DNA of 64,000 nucleotides from contig AP026540.1 in NCBI GenBank assembly GCA_026075535.2, positions 10,850,001 through 10,914,000 of the forward strand. The letters run 5' to 3'. Below the pieces are notes generated by a model. It did not search any database. It saw only the letters and a program-made list of their open reading frames with translations, and had not been told where the DNA came from. A program made the translations under genes and the position numbers. Shown piece after piece: positions 21,908 through 34,482 of the stretch (positions are counted from its first letter, which is position 1; each line of letters starts with the position of its first letter). This DNA is from Tricholoma matsutake. Taxonomy: Eukaryota > Basidiomycota > Agaricomycetes > Agaricales > Tricholomataceae.

Positions 21908-24376
21908 TTGAAACACCCTTGTATTCCAGCTGGATGTCATCAGCCAACCACAACTCACTTTCATTTGGAACCCAACTATAGACCTACAAGACCTCCTTCT
22001 GGTGGTGGTAGACTGCATGAATTTGCCTTTGAGATCATAGAGCCGTATATTTTATCTGGTGCCACTCCTAGTGCCAGACACACTTTCAAGTATGTAGACC
22101 ATGTCGAAAGCTTGGGCCTGTCAACTTACCCCAGGTCACAAGGCTTTGTACATATGCAGATCCCATTAGAGATTATTATACTGCATCTATCAAAACAATC
22201 CATTGCAGCTATTGCAAGAAAACATCACATCCAAGTTGGACATGTATTAAAGTATGACTTGACATCGCAGTTCCACTCCCACAGTTGTGCATCTTGCAAC
22301 CTTTGCTTCTCTGTTTTTCATGTTGTCGACTCAAAATTAATGTGAGACAGAAGTCGCAAGTATCACGCATGGCATCCTGACACACTACCATCCTCAAACC
22401 TCACTCCAGATACTAAGCCTGCTGTTTTTCTGCCCAACCCTGCTGATGACACCCGGTCATGTCAGATCATCCACAAAGTCTGCAAAGAATCCTCACCTGC
22501 ATGCCATGAGGAGGCTGATTGTACTGTCTGTGGGAAATTGACTCCTGTGAGCAAGCTTACCTGATTGAAAGCAGTGAAAAATTTACTCCATGTCCTCCAG
22601 GTACCTGGAGTTACAAGGGTAGAGAGGGAAAAAAAAATCTGATCCCATTCATGAGTACACCAGTGTTGGATTATAAATGTGATTGCATATGCAATGGTTG
22701 CTGAAAGCACATACACAAAAATCAGATCCCACCACATGCTTTGGCTAAAGGTCTATAAATTGGACCAGTTCTGGAGGAGCTTTCTAGTCTTAAATTTGCA
22801 GAAAAGTTGCTTGTTGCGTGCATCCAGACTAATTGCTGTTTTGTTTGGGTAGCTTCATCTGGATTGAGGAAGATGGTGTCACACGTTATTGCATCTGGGT
22901 CTCCTGTGCCAAAAGTGTACAACTGTCTTCCTCCACCTGTTGAAGACCTTGATGAGGTATTAGCGGTCCTGTTTACTGGCCCATGCAAGCCAACTGATAA
23001 ATATTTTCAACGTACTCCTCTGCTTATCAGGAGAAGGTATGTGGCATGGGCTCTAGAATGGTTGAAATTAAATCATGTTGACTATGCAGACTTGGAGATC
23101 TCATATGATGAGCTGAACAGGTACCCTGAAGACTCTCCTCCTGTTGCTGTTGAGGACCGGTATGCAGAGATGAACAAGGTGGAAGAAGGGACCAGCCAGT
23201 TTGATGATGCCTTGAATGGGTGTGACTGATGGTGAATGTCCTTTTCTTGTGCACGGCTTGACTGGTGATCAGCTTGCAACAAAGTCTGTAGAGATGTTGA
23301 AAGGAATTGCTCTGAGACACTGGAACAATGGAGGTGGTGCACTATCTGTGTCACATGGTGCAACTCCAACATCAATCTATAACAATCCAAATCTATACCC
23401 CCAGATATTTCCCTGGTTGTTTCCCTATGGCCTTGGTGGCATTGACTCAACAAATTTGTCTAGCAAAATTCACAAGCACTTGTTGCTGATGTATCATGTC
23501 AAACAGTTCCAGTGGGATGTTGCATTTCCCTTTGTGGCATTTAGCCATGAACAAGTAAAGGCCTCTGTGTCAGCAGGGTTTCTTCTTGCAGAAATGTCAA
23601 AATTCAATGACATAGCTGATCCATTGCTTAGTATTAATCAGGATGTCTTGTCAAATATATCAAAGTGAATGTCAGAGGGTAAAACAGTGAAGCCTGCATC
23701 AGAGGATGAGGAGGCCTGGTTTCAATTAATACATGACCTCAATCATATGAATGGGAAAGTGTCAGGCTCAATGACGAGCAAGAAATACATGCACAGCCAA
23801 ATATGGTCTTTAATTGCATATATGAGTGCACCATTGTGGTATATCACACTGCCGCCTGCTGACAACAAACATCCTCTGTGCCTCTACTATGTGGACAACC
23901 AGGAAAGGTTTGATGTAAACCTAACATGCACCAAGGATGAACACTACCAACTGATTGCAAATAACCCTGTCGCCTGTGCATGATTCTTTCATTTCATGAT
24001 GCAGACATTCATCAAGCATGTGCTTGACATAGAGGGTGACAAAAATGGTTTGTATGGGGACACATCAGCATACTATGGCACAGTAGAGCAACAGGGTCAT
24101 CTCTCCATACATATGCATATGCTTCTCTGGATCCGTGGCAGCATTTCACCTGATGAAATGCATTGCAGAATTCTTGATCCTACATTAGATTTTCATCAGA
24201 AACTCATGGAGTATCTTGAGAGTTCTCATGCTGGTGAATTTCTTGGTTGCACCAAGGAACAGGTAGAAGCAAGTGTTGATGCAGTGTCAATGGCTCCAGA
24301 GTATGGTGATCCAACAGAAACCTTGCCTGAACTGCCACCTCCACCTTGTAACATTTCTGACTGTACCGGCTGTGAT
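21908..24376 (+). pseudogene. Helitron Rep/helicase: N-terminal and HUH part
   Basis: Plus-strand fragments are collinear with fungal Helitron proteins. LEIIILHLSKQSIAAIARKH lies near 22165. Cys-rich CASCNLC is near 22290. Then come VPKVYNCLPPPVEDLDEVLA (about 22908), HVDYADLEISYDEL (about 23075), GECPFLVHGLTGDQL (about 23230) and YPQIFPWLFPYGLGGI (about 23395). The HUH-type motif appears as GHLSIHMHMLLWI (about 24093-24130), with two His for metal binding in the Rep nuclease. Rep nicks and rejoins one DNA strand in rolling-circle transposition. Frameshifts and stops (for example near 22340, 23227 and 23667) show decay. The frame is then cut by a hAT-like insertion at 24377 and resumes at 25208. 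Confidence 0.85.
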
Positions 24377-25199
24377 TAGTGTTGAAGGGTCCAGTCCATA
24401 GGACCGAAAAAATGACCAAAATTGGACTGAATTGGACCAGAAAAGACCGGACCAGTGGTCTATTTATGGACCAGTCTTTTGCAGTTCAGTTAGCAGTCTT
24501 TCCATTTTGAAAAATGTTGTAAAACTGAAGAGAACCAGTCTAAACTGGTTAGGACTGGTTTTATCATGGGAACATATATTGGACCATGTTCCCACATGAA
24601 ATCCGGCAAATTCGACCTCTGGTTCATAAAAAATGGTTGAGAATTGAGCAAGATATAACCAAATCTATTTTTGTTGTATCAGATTGATTTTCATTTCATC
24701 TTACTCATATGTTGATCATTTGCTTGATTCTATTAATGATCATAGGACTAACATGTATAATACTCCCACCATTTGTCAATGCATGCTATGAATCACATAA
24801 TTTATGGTTGTCACATTACATTTCTTGGTGTTCAGCATGAGTCATTCAGTAGATGTATTTTTATATTGATCATAGCCAAGTCAAATCTTGATGAAATGTC
24901 TTAAAAGTTAGACTGAATGATGGGGAATTACAATGTCTATCCATCTGTACAGTGGTTATAAGGTCCAGGTAATATTTGCTAAGATACATATGGGTTGTAT
25001 TAATATGACAAATTTCATGACAAAACATCAGTCTGAACCAGTCTTAACTGGTCTTTTTTGGTCTTTTAACCAGAAAGGACTGGTCCTAGGTGGTCCAGTT
25101 CAGTTCTAGCAGTATATGGGTCAGTCCTGGACTGGTTTAGGTTGCGGTCTTTACATTTTTGGGTCAAAAAACCAAACTGGACTGGACCCTTAAACACTA
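24377..25199. mobile_element. hAT family 1 non-autonomous element, 823 bp
   Basis: The termini TAGTGTTGAAGGGTCCAG and GGACCCTTAAACACTA are flanked by the exact 8-bp duplication GCTGTGAT (24369-24376 and 25200-25207). Removing the element and one duplication rejoins the Helitron reading SDCTGCD to CCMAMALWW. The interior matches the element at 6902-7728. Confidence 0.92.
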
Positions 25200-25207
25200 G
25201 CTGTGAT

Positions 25208-27227
25208 TGCTGCATGGCTATGGCTTTGTGGTGGGCATGATTCAAGTTCACAGTAAATGATTTACTCCTTTGTTCAAATGTTCATAAATGCACGACAAAT
25301 AGGAACAAGGACAACTCACAGAACAAGTCCCAGTCATTTAAAGGGTGCCTCGACAATGTTTGGGGTCAATGTAAAGCTCGGTTTCCTCATCCTATGTTCC
25401 AGGAGTCTGAGGTAGATGCTGAAACAGGTGGCATTAGCATGAAAAAGTGAGAGCCATGGCTCAACACCTTCACATATGTTGTGACCTACCTATTTAGATG
25501 CAACACCAATGTTACTAGTTTGCGACCCGGCACAGCAATCAAAGGTGTGCTTCTCTATGTGTCCAACTATGTGACCAAGATGCCATTAAAGATGCATGTC
25601 ATTTTTGATACTATTTGCTCAATTTTTCATAAAAATCCTGACATGATAGGTAGCTCAGAATCACACAAGAATTAGGCCCATAAGCTGATGACCAAAATTG
25701 TAAATTCACTGAGCACAAAAATGGAGATGGGGAACATAATATCGTGTATGTACTTACTGGGAAACCCAGATCATTATTCCAACTTGAGATTCTGGCCTTT
25801 CTATTGGCAAGATTTTGTGATGGAAGTTCGAAAACCATGGGTGCAAGAGCTCACCAAACAGGACAGCAACATGAAGGCAGCTCCTGATAAGGTTGCCATT
25901 TGCCAGCACAATGGGTGGGTTGTTGGGCTTTCACCTGTTCATGACTACATCTTTCATGTGGAAGAAATGGAAACCATGTGCCTTCATGATTGGGTGTTGA
26001 GATGTGAATGTGAGAAGCTACCAATGAGCAAAAAAAGTGTGATATCTGAGCCTGAGGTGCAGTCAGATAGTATGGAAGTTGATGATAAAGATGCAGAGTG
26101 TACTCACAATGCTGAGCAAGCCAAGCAGCCATCATCATCTCCCCTATTATGTTTCCAAGATGGGCATCCCCTTGCTGATTCTCATGGTATGTGGTGTTGG
26201 TCCCTGGAAATTGCCCGTGTCCTGGAGTTTTTGGGCTCTATGTTGCCAAGGTTCAATCACAGTGATCGGGAATATTATTGCTGTACAATGTTGACCTTAT
26301 TCAAACCTTGGTGGTCAGGGATTGATCTAAAACAAAGGGACAAATCATGGGATGATGCATTCTCATCATATTCATTTACAGAGAGGCAGGAAGAAGTCAT
26401 GAGGTTTGCAAATATTTGGTATGAATGCCATGATGCTAAAGATGATTTTCATGCACTGATGAAGCAAGGCACTGCTCTTGTTCCAGGTTGGGCAGAAAGT
26501 GGCGATGAACTGTTGTGTGAATATGATCAAATGAAAATCAGTCATAGTTCCTATGGTACAGCTGGCACCATTGTCAATGAGGATGTGGTGTCAGACTTAA
26601 TTGGAAAGCGTGAAAATGCAAGGTGTGAGCTGACATCAGCAACATGGAGCTCATTGCACAGCATGGGATGGACAGAGTCTAAACTGGACACTCTGCCTGA
26701 AAAACTAAGCTCCTTACCTTTAGTTCTGCCTATGTTGGATTATATAATCTGTCACTGCTTAATCAGTACTTAACAGACCATAGTTTGCACACACACACAC
26801 TAAAATGTGATGTGATAGTGATAGCAATCTGTGTCTGGTTATATGGTATCCTTGTTCTGTTGAACCCTATAAGACCTGATAGCTCAGTTGGTCAGAGCAT
26901 CTGGTATATGTCCAGGAGGGCCTGGGTTCAATCCCCAGTCTGGTCATCTTTTCTGTTTAACAGCCTATAAACCAGCCACCAAGCTTATGGAAGGCAGCTG
27001 TTGCAACAAAGCACATGCAGATACTTGAGGAATGTTCATGCCACTTGCCAGCAGTTCAACTGGATGTTAATCATGGTGGTATGATGTCTCAATTTGTGCC
27101 AAATGAGGTACATGTCATCGACAAGTCATACTTGACTTGTTCATTTATGTGCACCCAGTGGCAGAGATCTATAAAGGCATTGTCCTGCAAATTTAATTTG
27201 AATACAGAACAAGACCGTGCATTTCAC
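25208..27227 (+). pseudogene. Helitron Rep: catalytic tyrosine part and linker
   Basis: This continues the Helitron frame. VLLYVSNYVTKMPLK (about 25543-25587) holds the paired tyrosines of the Y2 class of Rep nucleases, which form covalent DNA links. GNIISCMYLLGNPDHYSN and FWPFYWQDFVMEV follow (about 25730-25825), then a 361-codon open stretch to 26773. The last block LSCKFNLNTEQDRAF (about 27181-27220) is the start of the Pif1 helicase domain and is cut at 27228 by the 8.7-kb hAT-like element. A tRNA-like insertion lies at 26873-26946. Confidence 0.85.
26873..26946 (+). tRNA. tRNA-like sequence, probably retroposed
   Basis: 74 bp fold as a tRNA. Acceptor GACCTGA pairs with TCTGGTC with one mismatch, there is a D arm GCTC/GAGC, and the anticodon stem is TCTGG/CCAGG. 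The T arm is CTGGG-TTCAATC-CCCAG, perfect. The anticodon loop TATATGT lacks the U33 of real tRNAs, so decoding is doubtful. The flanks TTCTGTTgAACccTATAA (about 26854) and TTCTGTTtAACagcCTATAA (about 26950) look like an aged target duplication. It interrupts Helitron sequence. Most likely a pseudo-tRNA or a minimal SINE. Confidence 0.55.
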
Positions 27228-27294
27228 TAGTGTTTGAAGGTCTGGCTCAGTCCGGTTTTTTTCCATTTTGGAATGGAACCACAACCGCAACCAG

Positions 27295-28690
27295 TGATAG
27301 GTCCACCTCATCGTTCAAGCTCGGAAAACACATCTACAATTGTTGTCGAAGCTCTATAAAGTTCTACAGACCTCTACAAAGCTCTACGAACCCATACAAA
27401 CCTCTCCGAAGCTCTACAAACCTCTACAAACCTCTACAAAGTCACGAGAATGCTTCGAAATTCTTTGCAACACTTCAAAAGTCTTCGCGACACCTCGAAA
27501 TTCTTTGTATGCCTTTGGCCACCATAATACAATTCCCCCAACCTTTGTACAGCTCAGGATATACACTTGGAACATTGTCGATGAGTTCCGAACCAGTATC
27601 GAGCAATATCACAGCAATATTGGCCTTTGAACAAGTCCGATATTTCCTTGACCGACTTTGAAAATCATCAAACATTGCAAATTGACATTGGACACTATAT
27701 CGCTATTCGAATACTCATTGCACACATGCCAGACGTATTCCCTACCATTGTCGAACAATATCGCACCGATATTGGGCCACGAACGAAGTCTGAAGAATCT
27801 TCGAAAATCTTCAAAAAACATCGAACCTCGAAAAACATCGTTGGACACAGTATTTCCTGTTCGAACGATCTTCGGATGCATGCTGGACACATGGGACGCT
27901 ATATCGAGTATATTGAACACATTTCAACCGCATGTGCATGCATACAATCTGCTCAAAGCAGTTTCCAATCTTTTATTCAATTTATAACAAGGACAGTCCA
28001 GTTTTAGCTATTCTTTCTTATTATTTCTTCATCATGTGTTATATTCACCCCTTCTAGGCTCGCTTTATTGTTCTGATATACTTATATTGTCTTTTGCCTT
28101 GAGTTTTCCACATGTTTGCCTCATGTTCTCTAGCCTTTTTAGGTACTTTCTTTATTTTCTATAAAAAGATGTACTAGATACAAAGAAAAAAAAGAAAGTC
28201 GTTGTCTTCCTCCCAGATCACAGTGATTTGAGAGTACAGTTTAGTCTTATTCAGTCCGAAGTTTGGTGTTTTACGCTAAACTTCCTCGAAATTCCTCGAA
28301 ATTCCTCACATTATGCTATTTTTGCTCTTGCTTCCCTCGATTAGCCTTTTCTTCACTTCTACTACTTGTCTAGTCCCCCGATCTTGCATCCGAACATATC
28401 TGCGCACTCAAAATTCCTCAAAACTTCTTCAAAAAATATTGTGACATCTCAAAAATCATTGCAACACCTTGCAAATCATTGCAACCCCTCAAAAATCATC
28501 GCAAGTCCTCGAAACACATTCTTTTAGCCTCGAACTGCTTCGACAAGCAGTCCTTCTATGGCTATTTGACGGTCGATCTGACAGGTGATGTCTAGAGGGC
28601 CTCGCATCCTTTCTCTGACTCGTGTTATATCTCCTAAGACCTGTTTAGTTGGTTTTGGTTGAGTGTCCAGGTTGAGCATCATCACCAGTT
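27295..28690. repeat. TTCGA-rich segment, copy B
   Basis: Collinear reverse complement of 5150-6503. The first 200 bp are runs of 'ctctacaaagctctacgaa'-like decamers. A TATA-like CTATAAAAAGATG on the plus strand is near 28160. The shared sequence extends from GTGATAGGTCCACC to a GTTGAGCAT block near 28675. No coding capacity is seen. Confidence 0.6.
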
Positions 28691-28859
28691 CAATGACATT
28701 TAAAAAGTAAACAAAACCAGACCGAACCGCACAAAACTGGTTTGTTGTGGTCCTGTCCAGTTCAACCACTGGTTGTAGCCAGTTTCTCACAGACCGACTT
28801 GAGTTGACATTATATACATGATATATACTTAATAATACTATTATAAACTAGAATAAAAA

Positions 28860-29361
28860 CCCCTCACAGGCAGGGGCCTGTGAGCAGGCAAGTAGATAGT
28901 AATAAATAAAAAGCGGTCATTAGTTGGCAGTGGGCATTGGGGCCATGTCATTGTTGGTGTTGACAGTAAGGGTTAATGATGTGGCAGCAGTGCCATGTTG
29001 GTGTCGTCATTGTTGGTGGAGGGCATTGTCATCGGGGTTGGTGGTGGTGGTGGGCTTTGGTGACAGGGTGGTGACATGGCAGTTCATTGTCATTGTTGGG
29101 GTTGGTGCTGTGTCAGGGTGGTACTAAAAATGAAAATGAATACTGGTTAGTTGAACAAATATAAAGAAAAACATACCAGTAGCCCAAACAACATGGTCGT
29201 CATTTGGGCCCGCTTTGCGTTTGATCACGATGTCCCTTGTCATCGTTGTCAGCAACTCCAACAATGCCCTATGAGCAGTGGCTTGCAGGCACGTTCATTC
29301 AGTGTTGCTCATCTGGGTTGTGTCACATGTCATTTTGGTGATCATTGGCATTGGAACACAA
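28860..29361 (-). pseudogene. Cargo gene copy in element B, 3' part
   Basis: Continuation of the exon that starts at 35292, after removal of Gypsy-1. On the minus strand it ends with a frame reading GPNDDHVVWATG beside the donor of intron 29176-29124 (GTATGT...CTAAC...TTTTTAG, 53 bp). The palindrome GGGCCCAAATGAC...CAAACAAC abuts this donor. A further exon with T/V-rich coding runs to about 28860. Splice signals are kept, but the copy is broken by the retrotransposon. Confidence 0.5.
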
Positions 29362-30054
29362 TGTTAAGAATTGATCCTAGAAGGTATGTCGGAATCCGAT
29401 CGGACCCTGTGGGTGTTGATAGCAGAAGGTTGTCAGGTCATGGCAGATTCTGTGGAGGCAAAAACAGAAAGGACTTGGCTTCAGCTTGTAAGAAGCTGTG
29501 CCCTTCACCTCATCTGGTGTCCTAATTTCAAGATGAAGGTTTGGAGGTAGAAGCGGGGAAGTGCAGGTAAATGCAGGAAGGAGTATGGAGGGACTTGGGT
29601 TAAGTTCAGATGAGATTAGAACTTCAGAGGGAGACTAGAGGTCAAGTCGAATGGAGTTCAGACTCTTAGAGAACTGAGGTAGGAGTAGAAGGAGATTTAG
29701 ATTGGCAGGTTAAAGTTGAGTCTATGTCGATATGCGAACTGAGGAATACAAGGCGAAACTAACTAAGCTTAAATACTGTAGTCTGGAATAAAGGCAGAAC
29801 AGAAATGAAGACTGCAGCAGTGTCTCGACTGCATAGATAAATTACCTAGTGGGAGCCACACAGGAATCCATAGTCAAATTTGCAATAGAGATGGCAGCCG
29901 TGGGTGCTGTACAAGGCGGCCTGGTGCACAGCAGTGTGGGCAGTGCAAGGTGGCTGGGAACAAAAGTGGGAGGAGTAGACAAATGTCAGGTTTGACATGC
30001 AGAAAAGGGTCGGACGGATGTGGGTTCCGATTGGGCGAGGAGCGGTTCTTGACA
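29362..30054 (-). repeat. Gypsy-1 3' LTR
   Basis: 693 bp, bounded by TGTTAAGAATTG and GTTCTTGACA. It is highly similar to the other LTR throughout. It differs by scattered, mainly transition-type substitutions and lacks a 12-bp repeat (ggcagccttggga-type) present in the 5' LTR near 35010-35030. Confidence 0.9.
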
Positions 30055-30189
30055 GTATTTCCCCCTTAGTGCCGAGCCTATGAGGCACATGAGTGTTTGA
30101 GTCTGAATAAGGAAGTTGGTTGAATTTCCAAATGTGGTAGTTGGTTGAAAAATTTTCACGTTCTTTCCTACCCCCATCACCTATCAAAT

Positions 30190-30543
30190 ATGTCCCCCCC
30201 AGCAGTCTCTGCACAAATCAAATTGGCTGCGATGAAGGCCCAACATGAACAGAGGGAGCGGGCAATGAAGGAGCAGATGGAATGGGAGATGAAGGAGCTG
30301 GAGGAAGCGGCGAGGGAGGAGGAACACCAGGCACAGGAGGCACAAAAGGCAGCAGAGGAGGCTGCAAAGGCGGAGGAGGTGCGCCAGGCAGAGGCGCGGA
30401 AGAAGGAGGCAGTGGCCGCATGATGAGCGGAGAAGAAGCGGGCAGCTGTGGCTGCAGGTTTGGAGGACAAGGCCAAGGGGAGCAAGAGGGCAAGGTTGGG
30501 GGAGAGGGTGACAAAGACGGAGAGGGAGAAGCAGAGGTGGTAG
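30190..30543 (+). CDS. Antisense coiled-coil ORF inside Gypsy-1
   Basis: On the strand opposite to pol, between chromodomain and 3' LTR. ATG 30190 opens MSPPAVSAQIKLAAMKAQHE and continues as a nearly uninterrupted Glu/Ala/Lys heptad region (REEEHQAQEAQKAAEEAAKA) to a TGATGA at 30421-30426. The same frame then runs on as EKKRAAVAAGLEDKAK to a stop near 30543, so the original was about 118 codons. It is a strongly predicted coiled coil. Agaricomycete LTR elements often sit near such Glu-rich ORFs. The function is unknown. Low-complexity GA-rich DNA could also give this by composition alone. Confidence 0.4.
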
Positions 30544-30634
30544 TGTAGGGATCCAGTTGGATCCAAAAAAAATCTTTTTGCAATAAAATTTGTTTCTGAG
30601 TTCCGACTGAGTGAATGAGTAACATGAATAGACT

Positions 30635-33600
30635 TTAAGCGGGTAATGGACTGGGTTTCTGTGGGTAGCGGGTGTGAAAGTCCATGAGGAGTTCTTGGGT
30701 GTGGTCAAGTTCCATAACAGGTAGCCAGGAGGTTTCTTCATTGGTTCCCTGGTAACCTTCCAATCGGACGAGGTAGAGAATCTTGCAGTGACATCGATTG
30801 TCGACCTTGGAGTCAAGGACTTCGGTGATCTCATACTCAAGCTCGTCATCGATAGTGATTGGAGGAGGTGGAGGTTGTGCTCGATTTGGAATTGTGTTCA
30901 GGAAGTGTTTTTCTAGTTGGGAGACATGGAAAACAGGGTGGATGGCCCACATGTGGTCTGGAAGCTGCAGGGTGACTGAGTGAGTGCCCAGGCAGGTGAT
31001 GATTTCAAAGGGACCATGGTTCTTTTTGGAAAGTTTATTGGAGGGATGGGTGGTGCGGATATTTTCCGCAGTGATGTAGGCAGAGTCACCAATGTTGAAG
31101 TTGGGTGCGGGTGCCCAATGTTTGTCTGCAGGGCCTTGATAATGCTCTTGAGTGGTTGCAAGCTGTTTCTGAAGCTCCTGATGAAGGTCATCTAAGTCGA
31201 CAATGAACTTGTGGGCACGCTGTGAGGCTAAGCCACATTCAGGGAAGACGGAAATGTTCAGGTGGTAGCCCTTGTTGGCAAAGAAAGGGGATACACCTGT
31301 AGAGGCTGTTGTAGGCAAATTCACCCAAGGGTAAGAGGTGAGACCAGTCATCCTGCTGATAGTTGCAGAAAATCTGGAGGTACTGCTCCAAGGTCTGATT
31401 AAGTTGTTCCATCTGACCATCACCTTGTGGGTGATAACCAGAAGTGAAGTGGATCCACATGTCGAGCACTTTTCCGAGGGAGCAGAAAAAATGGGAGACA
31501 AACTTGGATCCCTGGTCGCAAGTGATGTGCGATGGGACACCATGCTTGGAGAAGACATGGAGGACGAACAGGTTGGCTAATTCTTGGGCTGTGATTTCAT
31601 TGATAGTTGGGATGAAGATACCTTGTTTGGTGAGGCAGTCAATGATGACCAGGATAGCTGTGTGGCCATTGGAGTCGGGTAGTTATTTGATGAAATCTAT
31701 GGAGATTGAGTTCCAAGGTTGTTCCGGGACTGGAAGTTGCTTTAGGAACCCGTAGGGTTTGTGTTGAGGCAATTTGGATTGTTTGCAAGTGGTACAGGAT
31801 TTGCAGAATTCCTGCACAAAGGTGTGGAGGTTTGGCCAGACATATTCCTGATGGACAAGCTGCTGGGTTTTGTTTTGTCCGAAGTGGCCAGAGAGGATAT
31901 GATCATGTTTGTACTGAAGGACCTTGAGGCAGAGATCCACGATGTCCAGAACATAAATCCAGTCAAAGTGGCGGAGAAGACCTGCCTCATCTATGGTCCA
32001 GTTGGGGTCGACAGGTGTCAAAAGATGTGTGGATGATAGGGGGTCAAGGGGTAAGGAGGTGCAGATGTTGTGATGAAGTTTCTCAACATCCATGATTACT
32101 GCTTGTCAAAGGATAGGTGTTGCAAGGTAGGTGGCACAAAGGGAAGAGGTGAGTTGTTCCTGTGTGAATACAGGTCGGAAGTTGGTCGGGTTTACAGAGG
32201 CAAAGTCGCTATTTCCCCCCTTGCAGTAGATGTCCCAATGTCTTGTGAGCACATCTGGCTTGGGGCGGGTGAGCAATTTAGTAGTGCTGAAGTACTCCAG
32301 ATTTTTGGTCCATGACCACATCAATTGGGTTTGCAGAACCCTCAAAATATTGCCACCAATGCTTGAAGGCTTTGAAGATAGCCAGAAGTTCCTTGTCATG
32401 TGTATCATAATTTAGTTTGTTGGGATTAAAGGAATGGGAATGGAAAGTGACTGGATGGATTTCTCCATCCGCAGTGTAAACTGAGAGGATAGCCACTAGG
32501 GCATAGTTGGAAGTGTTGGTTTCGAGTACCATTTGGGAGTCAGGTACCCATTGGGTTAAGATGGGGGTGTGAGTGAATTCTTGTTTGAGCTTTTCGAAAG
32601 TGTCGCGGCACTTCTTGTTGAAGTCCCAGGGTGTGGATTTCCACATCAAGTGGGTGAGTGGAATGACAATGTTGGAGTAGCTAGGCTCGGGCCAGTTGAG
32701 CACAGTTTTGACTTTATCCTCTGACTTTCATAGTCCATTCGGTGAAAGGATGAAACCTAGATATTCAACGGTGTCTTTGTGGAACTCACATTTCTGTGGT
32801 GAAGCATAAAGTCCATTCTTCTGGAGTCTCTGAAGAACTTCCTTGACGTGAGCTCCATGCTGCGACTTGTCATTGGAGTAGATTAGGATGTCGTCGAGGT
32901 AGACGATGACACAGACATCCAGCATGTCACTGAAGATGTCATTCATAAAACACTGGAATGCTGCGGGTGCATTAGTCAGCCCGAATGGAACTACCAACCA
33001 CTTGAAGGATCCATAGCGGGTGCGGAAAGTAGTTTTCCATTTGTCACCATCTGCAATGTGGACTAGGTGATAAGTGTGCCGCAAGTCTATCTTGGTAAAC
33101 AAGCAGGCTTTTCAGGGGGAGTTGAGGAGGTCAGAAATGAGCAGAAGTGGGTAGCAGTCCTTCTTTGTAAGATGGTTGAGGCCTCGGTAGTTGACACAAA
33201 GTTGTAGGCTGCCATCTTTCTTCTTGACGAAGAGAATAGGAGTGCTGTGCAGGGATTTAGAGGGGCGAATGAAACCTGAGCAGACATTTTTGTCAATGAA
33301 GACTTGTAAGGCTTCTAATTCAGAGGGAGAGAGGGAATACATGCGACCTGGAGGAGGGGGAGCATTATCCTCCGTCTCTATCTTGAGGTCATAAGGGCAA
33401 TGTGGAGGAAGGGTGTCCGCCTTAGTCTTATTAAAGACATCAGCAAATTCATGATACTTGGCGGGAATGTCGGATAAATTTGGCAGGTGTGAAGATTGAG
33501 CAGAGCAGGCAGATAACCCTTCTGGAGCGAAGGTCATCTGGAAAGCTACTGCCCCAGGGAGTTTGCTAGTGCGCGCATATGCAGCAGCATTGATGAACAA

Positions 33601-34300
33601 AATGTCGGGAGGAGAAAACTCAGGTGGAACGGGGGGTTCTAAAGGTGCGGGTGAACCACGGGTATCTACTGGAAGGTTTGGAGACAAAGGTGACGTCTGG
33701 GGTGCTGGACCTCTATGATCTGCAGAGTGGAAAGCAATTTGGCTTGAAGACCAGTCAATCAACAGATTGTATTGCTTCAGCCAGTTATGACCAAGTACGG
33801 TGGAACAGGAAGAGTCTAGCAAGGTTACATAAAATGACAGATTGAACACTTCACCGGTAGGGAAGGTGACCAGAAGTTGGATGACTTGAGTTATGGTGGA
33901 GTTGCAAGATCCATCAAAGAGCCATAATCTGATTGGGTCAATGGATTTTGTGCTGAGTTGGTTATCCAACACGAAGGAGGAATCGAGGAAGCAATGGGAG
34001 GAACCAGAATCAATAAGAGTTCAGACAGGAGCAGATTTGTCAGGAATGGTTAAAAGAGTGGTCAGGGAGTCAGGGTCAGAAAGAGCAGACACATTGAGAC
34101 AAACATAGGCAGCCAAGTGGGTAAGGTCAATGCAACCCCCAGCCCCAATGGCTGTTTCCTGAGGGTTGCCAACTATTTTTCCAAGTCCATAGTGTCGGGA
34201 ACGACAGTGGATGCATGGGCTTTTGTGGTTTTGGATTTTGGGCAGTTTCCTGCTATGTGCCCTTCCTCACCGCAGTAGAGACAAAGTCATTCTCTCATGT
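30635..34300 (-). pseudogene. Gypsy-1 gag remnant and pol (PR-RT-RH-IN-chromodomain)
   Basis: Read on the minus strand. A zinc knuckle CLYCGEEGHIAGNC is near 34280-34230. Retropepsin-like VTLLDSSCSTVLGHNWLKQY is near 33820, where the DSG active site appears as DSSC. Reverse transcriptase follows, with LFVKKKDGSLQLCVNYRGLN (about 33230), [12 protein letters not shown] (about 32985) and an intact [11 protein letters not shown] (about 32900). RNase H is near 32600-32350. The integrase zinc region runs from HDHILSGHFGQN to CKSCTTCKQSK (31905-31780). The core includes HFTSGYHPQGDGQ (about 31450). The chromodomain is YEITEVLDSKV...ETSWLPVMEL (30830-30710). It copies and integrates the element, and the chromodomain is known to guide such elements to histone-marked chromatin. 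Frame breaks occur near 34200, 33105, 32725, 31680 and 31270. Confidence 0.88.
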
Positions 34301-34482
34301 GACGTTCTCATTCCTCCCCAGTAAGCTTGCCATTCTTCCCCAACCAATTGGAGATGGACAACTTGGGCTTGTCCCAGGGAGTGTTCTTCGTTGCGGAAGA
34401 CTGCTGGTTGGAGGTGCTACCACAGGTCTTGGTAGGGGTCATAGAGAGGAATGAGATGAGTGAAGTGTGAGTTCATATATAC

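Noticed and set aside
26873..26946. Functional tRNA gene
   Set aside because: The anticodon loop lacks U33 and it interrupts Helitron code with a flanking repeat.
30184..30849. 221-codon minus-strand ORF rich in Leu/Pro/Ser
   Set aside because: It is the shadow of the GA-rich coiled-coil ORF and overlaps the true chromodomain end in another frame.
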